A DNA stretch of 7,060 nucleotides from JBMNKL01 sp050261495 (lineage in GTDB: Bacteria; Bacillota; Clostridia; Acetivibrionales; DTU013): NCBI GenBank assembly GCA_050261495.1, contig JBLNDI010000032.1, forward strand, positions 1-7,060, read 5' to 3'. The position numbers and the translations under genes are program-made. This document shows, piece after piece, positions 3,769 through 7,060 of this stretch. The notes beneath the pieces were generated by a model. It was not told where the DNA came from and ran no database searches. It saw only the letters and a list, made by a program, of their open reading frames with translations. Positions within the stretch are counted from its first letter, which is position 1, and each line of letters starts with the position of its first letter.

Positions 3769-5931
3769 CTATATCTGCAGGTAGTTATAGATCATTACCG
3801 CGCTTTCTCCCCTGGTTATCTTGTCTTTCGGCCTAAAATCCACGCTGCCGCCTTCCACTATTCCAAGTCCGGCTGCAATAACGGCATAGCCTTCCAGTCC
3901 CGGGCTGATACTGGATTTATCCTTGAAGCTGATATTGAAGATACCCTTAATATCGGCGACCCTGTCAAACTTGAGAGCCCGTATCATGTATTTTACCGCC
4001 TCTTCCCTCGTTACGTTATTATCGGGCGCCCTTTCTCCCTCTTTTATGACTCCTTCCCTCATCATGTATGCATATAGCCTGTTAATATCCTCTTCCGTTC
4101 TTTCCACTATAATGGGTTCGTAATAATTCATGGTCTTTGAAAGCAGCACCAGGAAATCAAGCTGCGTAATCAGCTCATTGGGTTTAAACTCCGTTCCTCC
4201 CAGGTGTATGCCGTTTTCCGCAAGAGCCGTGATTTGTTTCTCGGCTGCATTCCCCTTAATGTCGGTATAACTTACCCTGACAGGCTCTTTATATTCCGTT
4301 CCGTCGTCATTTAACAGTTTGCCGCTGTTTGCCCCGATAATTAGCGGCTTGCCCGATTTTAACACGTACACAAGCATTGCCTTTGCGTTTTCCGGAACTT
4401 CCGGCGGATAAATATTTCTAACGGCTTCCTGGTAATCAAATTTATATTGAAGCTCGAGCCCCACGTTTTCAAAAAGTTTTTGGCAAGCTGCCCCGGTACC
4501 AATAACCTGGTCCTCGGGAAACCCGATGTCGTACCAATTCAAACTGAAGTTTGCAATCATTCCATTTATATTATCGTAATAAATATTGATGCCGTTGCCC
4601 GGAAAAGGTATGCCGTTAACCAACCTGGTATAAACAAGGTTATACTGTCTTTCAGGCGTCGTACCCGTTATATTGTCCTCGCTGGCTATTTTGTCGTATT
4701 CCAGTTGGCTGAAATACTTGGGATAATATTTTCTAAGAAACGCATCCACTTCCGCCTTCACCGCCGCCACGCTTTTTTTGGGCGCCGCCGATGCGGGTTC
4801 AGGCGCTATCCTGAAGAAACCGGTTATCTCGCCGGTTTTCGCATCGATTGTAACATAGACGTAATCATTCGTCGTCATCTCTTCCGACTGCTTCCTGAAA
4901 TACAACGACCACACATATTTGTTTTCCTCGGGCCAAACGGTATTCAAGCTGTATGTCTGCAGCTTGTGGTTCTCGGAAATCTCCAGGTATTCGGCTCTCC
5001 TGGCGATCTTTTCCGCATCTTCCCTGGAAATCAGCTTTGCTGCTTCCCTTACAGCCTCCAGTTCCTCGGGGCTGAGCTGGACTCCGCCTTCACCTGCTGC
5101 CATTAGAATCGCCTGCTTTTGCATCCCGGCTGCCGCATCAGCGGTGGCGTAAAAACCATAATTATCGCCGGAAATCTTCCGCCTTTCACCGGTAAACGCG
5201 TCAACCCCATACCTACTGTTTTCATAAACAGGGACATAAGCGAGATAAGCGTTTAGCGCGTTATCTTTTTTAGTATATTTATAAACCAGGCGCATCCCAA
5301 GATTCGCGGCATAGGCCTGCTCCGCCTCCTTTATGGATAAAACCGCGTCCGGCGGCGGAAACGACTTTATATCAGACCACTGACGCGAGTAATTACGCAA
5401 CGCCCCGGTATCGCGGTTTATGTTGAGGTATACCCTGTCATTGTAAAACGGTATCCCGTCAACTACCCTGTAATAATTGAAATAATAGCTGGAATCCATA
5501 ATATTTCCCTGGTAATAATTATCTTCTTCCCTGAGTTCCTTCAGGAGCCCCGGCGCAATTAATTCTATATACGCCTCAGCCTTGTCCCTGGCTTCCTGCC
5601 TGCTCAGTTTCGTCAGCTTTTTCTCCGTTCTGTAATCATCCAGAGAATACTTGCCATACTCGATTATCATTCCATTTTCGTCTATGCTCACATATATTTG
5701 GGTTGCGTCCACAGGATCCCTGCTGTTCCAGGACAGCCGGTATACCTGTTTATTGCCCGAAGTGCTGATGCTTGAGCTGAATTTGTATTCATCGGGTATT
5801 GCAAATTTTGCTTTGGCAATCCTGATAGCGTTTTCAAGCCCTTTGTCCATGTTTGCCGTTGTTCCCCGAACAGGTACCGCAAGCATAAAAATGAGAATAA
5901 AAGAAAATAAAATCGAAAATTTTCTTCTCAC
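3769..5931 (-). CDS. Secreted YcdB/YcdC-type protein with S-layer homology domains
   Basis: This 720-residue exported protein has a signal peptide (MRRKFSILFSFILIFMLAVP, cleavage near 23) and several PepSY-like YcdB/YcdC modules. Related segments occur at about 35-100, 110-250, 300-375 and 390-545. Two carry the same phrase: YRVVDGIPFYNDRVYLNIN (154-172) and YTRLVNGIPFPGNGINIYY (434-452). Several end in a DxxTG turn (DAKTGEI at 363-369). Three S-layer homology repeats follow at about 552-600, 613-657 and 663-712; the last contains FRPKDKITRGESAVM. SLH repeats bind pyruvylated secondary cell-wall polymers, so the protein should sit on the cell surface. No catalytic motif is seen; PepSY modules often inhibit or chaperone proteases, so function is open. 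The start is GTG with AAAGGA (5946-5941) nine bases upstream. It lies 93 bases after the NAGPA-family gene on the same strand. Confidence 0.88.
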   Translation of the reverse strand: MRRKFSILFSFILIFMLAVPVRGTTANMDKGLENAIRIAKAKFAIPDEYKFSSSISTSGNKQVYRLSWNSRDPVDATQIYVSIDENGMIIEYGKYSLDDYRTEKKLTKLSRQEARDKAEAYIELIAPGLLKELREEDNYYQGNIMDSSYYFNYYRVVDGIPFYNDRVYLNINRDTGALRNYSRQWSDIKSFPPPDAVLSIKEAEQAYAANLGMRLVYKYTKKDNALNAYLAYVPVYENSRYGVDAFTGERRKISGDNYGFYATADAAAGMQKQAILMAAGEGGVQLSPEELEAVREAAKLISREDAEKIARRAEYLEISENHKLQTYSLNTVWPEENKYVWSLYFRKQSEEMTTNDYVYVTIDAKTGEITGFFRIAPEPASAAPKKSVAAVKAEVDAFLRKYYPKYFSQLEYDKIASEDNITGTTPERQYNLVYTRLVNGIPFPGNGINIYYDNINGMIANFSLNWYDIGFPEDQVIGTGAACQKLFENVGLELQYKFDYQEAVRNIYPPEVPENAKAMLVYVLKSGKPLIIGANSGKLLNDDGTEYKEPVRVSYTDIKGNAAEKQITALAENGIHLGGTEFKPNELITQLDFLVLLSKTMNYYEPIIVERTEEDINRLYAYMMREGVIKEGERAPDNNVTREEAVKYMIRALKFDRVADIKGIFNISFKDKSSISPGLEGYAVIAAGLGIVEGGSVDFRPKDKITRGESAVMIYNYLQI

Positions 5932-5956
5932 CCTGACCAGTCCTTTACATTAAATA

Positions 5957-5984
5957 TTTATATTGCCTTTTCAGGCCAATACAA
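5957..5984 (-). promoter_or_regulatory. Possible promoter before the SLH protein gene
   Basis: On the minus strand TTGTAT (5984-5979) is followed after 16 bases by TATAAA (5962-5957), giving a start near 5950 just ahead of the ribosome site. The spacer holds a small dyad (GCCT-GAAA-AGGC, 5975-5964). No terminator separates this gene from the upstream one, so it could also be read as an operon. Confidence 0.35.
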
Positions 5985-6024
5985 TTGTTATAGACGTGCC
6001 TGATAGGAAATGTGTTCCAATTAT

Positions 6025-7060
6025 TTAAATAATTTTTACCTGTCCGTCCAAAACGAGTATACCTCCGCCGATGGGCCTTTCCTCCCCCTTGTACGACGGC
6101 CTGTTTACAAGCTTACCTTCCAGCAGCATTTCCGTGGAGGCGCCGCCGTCCAACATGGCCGCGTCCTTCACACCGTAATCCGCAAGGTATTTCGCCAGCT
6201 CCTTCCCGGTAAACCCGGCACTGTACCCGGGTTGCCTGCCGTCCACGGTAAAAAGGATTACCGTTCCGTCCCATTTGATCCCTACGGCAGTCCTTGGATC
6301 GCGGTTGGTCAACACCCCCACCCACGGATCTTTATCCTTAACGACGGGCATGCCGTCCTTTACCAACCAGCACCCGCACTCATATGCTTGCGCATCACCG
6401 CTTATACTAGGCTCATGCACTAGTTCAACAGTATCGCCAACCTTGACAGGCAGTTCTACCCCTGCGTACCGGCGCACGTCAAAAAATGATATCACCATGC
6501 CGTTTTCCGGTATCCCTGACTCGCCGGGATAATCCGCAACTTTAGTTATGACGCCGTTTTCAACCGTCGCGGAGATATTTTTTTCCTTTGCACGGTTTGT
6601 CATGCCGTAAACAGGCGTATAAACGGCTGTTTGCTTTCCGCCTGCGGGAAAGTTCAGCCTGTCGACAGGCAAAATCAAGGGTTCTGTTCCGGTTTCGGCT
6701 CCGGGTTCCGCTGACGCAGAACTCCTTTTTATCTTGATGTATAGCTTGCTTTCGAATTCTTTGAACACGGCCTTTCCATCGCTTATGAAAAATACGGGAT
6801 AATCGCCTGTTGACGCCGATATAATTTCGCCGTCTGCAACGACCATCCCCGAGGGCAGCCCGTAATCGCGGAAGAAGCCTCCGTTCACTGCGGCGTGCGC
6901 GTTTTTCCGCGACGCCATCTCGCTGAGCTTTTCAAAGCCATATATCAAATCGTGGGACAGCACCGGCATTATCTTGACGCCCGGCGCGCCAGGGTCGATC
7001 TCCAGGATGTTGATCACCTGCTTCAGCCCATTGATTGTTTCGGTCCGGTGAATATAGCTG
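6025..7060 (-). CDS. Phosphodiester glycosidase (NAGPA) family protein, 5' end outside window
   Basis: This belongs to the NAGPA/DUF2233 family, which includes the enzyme that uncovers mannose 6-phosphate by removing N-acetylglucosamine; bacterial members are mostly exported and linked to cell-wall or spore glycan chemistry. A GTG at 7017 would give 330 residues, but the frame has no stop up to 7060. The extra codons (YIHRTETINGLKQ) continue family-like sequence, so the true start lies beyond the edge. Numbering from that GTG: AAVNGGFFRDYG (42-53), a Ser/Ala/Glu/Gly-rich linker (99-112), DPRTAVGIKWDG (240-251), TVDGRQPGYSAGFTGKELA (257-275) and MLDGGASTEML (288-298). These are the family's conserved active-site segments. 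The usual DGGGSS is DGGAST here, a mild variation. The C-terminus is complete. A signal peptide is expected in the missing part. The SLH protein gene follows 93 bases downstream. Confidence 0.9.
   Translation of the reverse strand, partial: SYIHRTETINGLKQVINILEIDPGAPGVKIMPVLSHDLIYGFEKLSEMASRKNAHAAVNGGFFRDYGLPSGMVVADGEIISASTGDYPVFFISDGKAVFKEFESKLYIKIKRSSASAEPGAETGTEPLILPVDRLNFPAGGKQTAVYTPVYGMTNRAKEKNISATVENGVITKVADYPGESGIPENGMVISFFDVRRYAGVELPVKVGDTVELVHEPSISGDAQAYECGCWLVKDGMPVVKDKDPWVGVLTNRDPRTAVGIKWDGTVILFTVDGRQPGYSAGFTGKELAKYLADYGVKDAAMLDGGASTEMLLEGKLVNRPSYKGEERPIGGGILVLDGQVKII

Noticed and set aside
3769..5953. Plus-strand ORFs of 66 to 219 codons opposite the SLH protein gene
   Set aside because: They are shadows of a long, clearly coding minus-strand gene and show no recognisable domains or ribosome sites.
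6025..7017. NAGPA-family gene as complete with a GTG start at 7017
   Set aside because: The frame continues open to 7060 with family-like sequence (ETINGLKQ), so that GTG is internal.

Overview
The window looks like chromosomal DNA of a spore-forming Clostridia-type Firmicute. The reasons are a sporulation protease gene (yabG), an M-box magnesium riboswitch with an intrinsic terminator, purine-rich Shine-Dalgarno sequences with GTG and TTG starts alongside ATG, and a large secreted protein anchored by S-layer homology repeats. No transposase, integrase, phage gene, tRNA, rRNA or CRISPR array was seen.

Layout. Positions 1-200 hold promoter elements; no gene can be supported there. Positions 201-410 are a complete M-box (ykoK leader) riboswitch ending in an intrinsic terminator, with an antiterminator visible by pairing. 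Positions 411-589 are a further leader before the magnesium transporter. It contains a 31-codon ORF with a good ribosome site and two mutually exclusive sets of helices, one of which would hide the transporter's ribosome site. corA (590-1519, +) follows and ends in a strong terminator (1540-1573). On the minus strand, 1628-1852 encodes a small protein built of five 14-residue repeats, and 1970-2530 an archaeal-type cytidylate kinase-like P-loop kinase, possibly preceded by an overlapping 27-codon ORF. yabG (+, real start at 2823) comes next and converges on a minus-strand pair of envelope genes. That pair is a 720-residue secreted YcdB/YcdC-type protein with a C-terminal SLH region (3769-5931) and a phosphodiester glycosidase (NAGPA) family protein (6025 to beyond the right edge).

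How they fit together. The left third is one regulated unit: magnesium sensing by the M-box decides read-through into a CorA-family transporter, apparently with a second, translational control layer that I do not recognise. The kinase and repeat protein are a small separate minus-strand group. The right half is envelope and spore related: yabG processes spore proteins in its family, and the SLH and NAGPA proteins are exported cell-surface proteins that may share a transcript.

The most interesting signal is the 411-589 leader. It is not needed for M-box control, yet it shows an 11-bp perfect inverted repeat, a competing ~16-bp hairpin, a ribosome-site-sequestering stem and a leader ORF. All structures were found by reading base pairs; no folding energies were computed.
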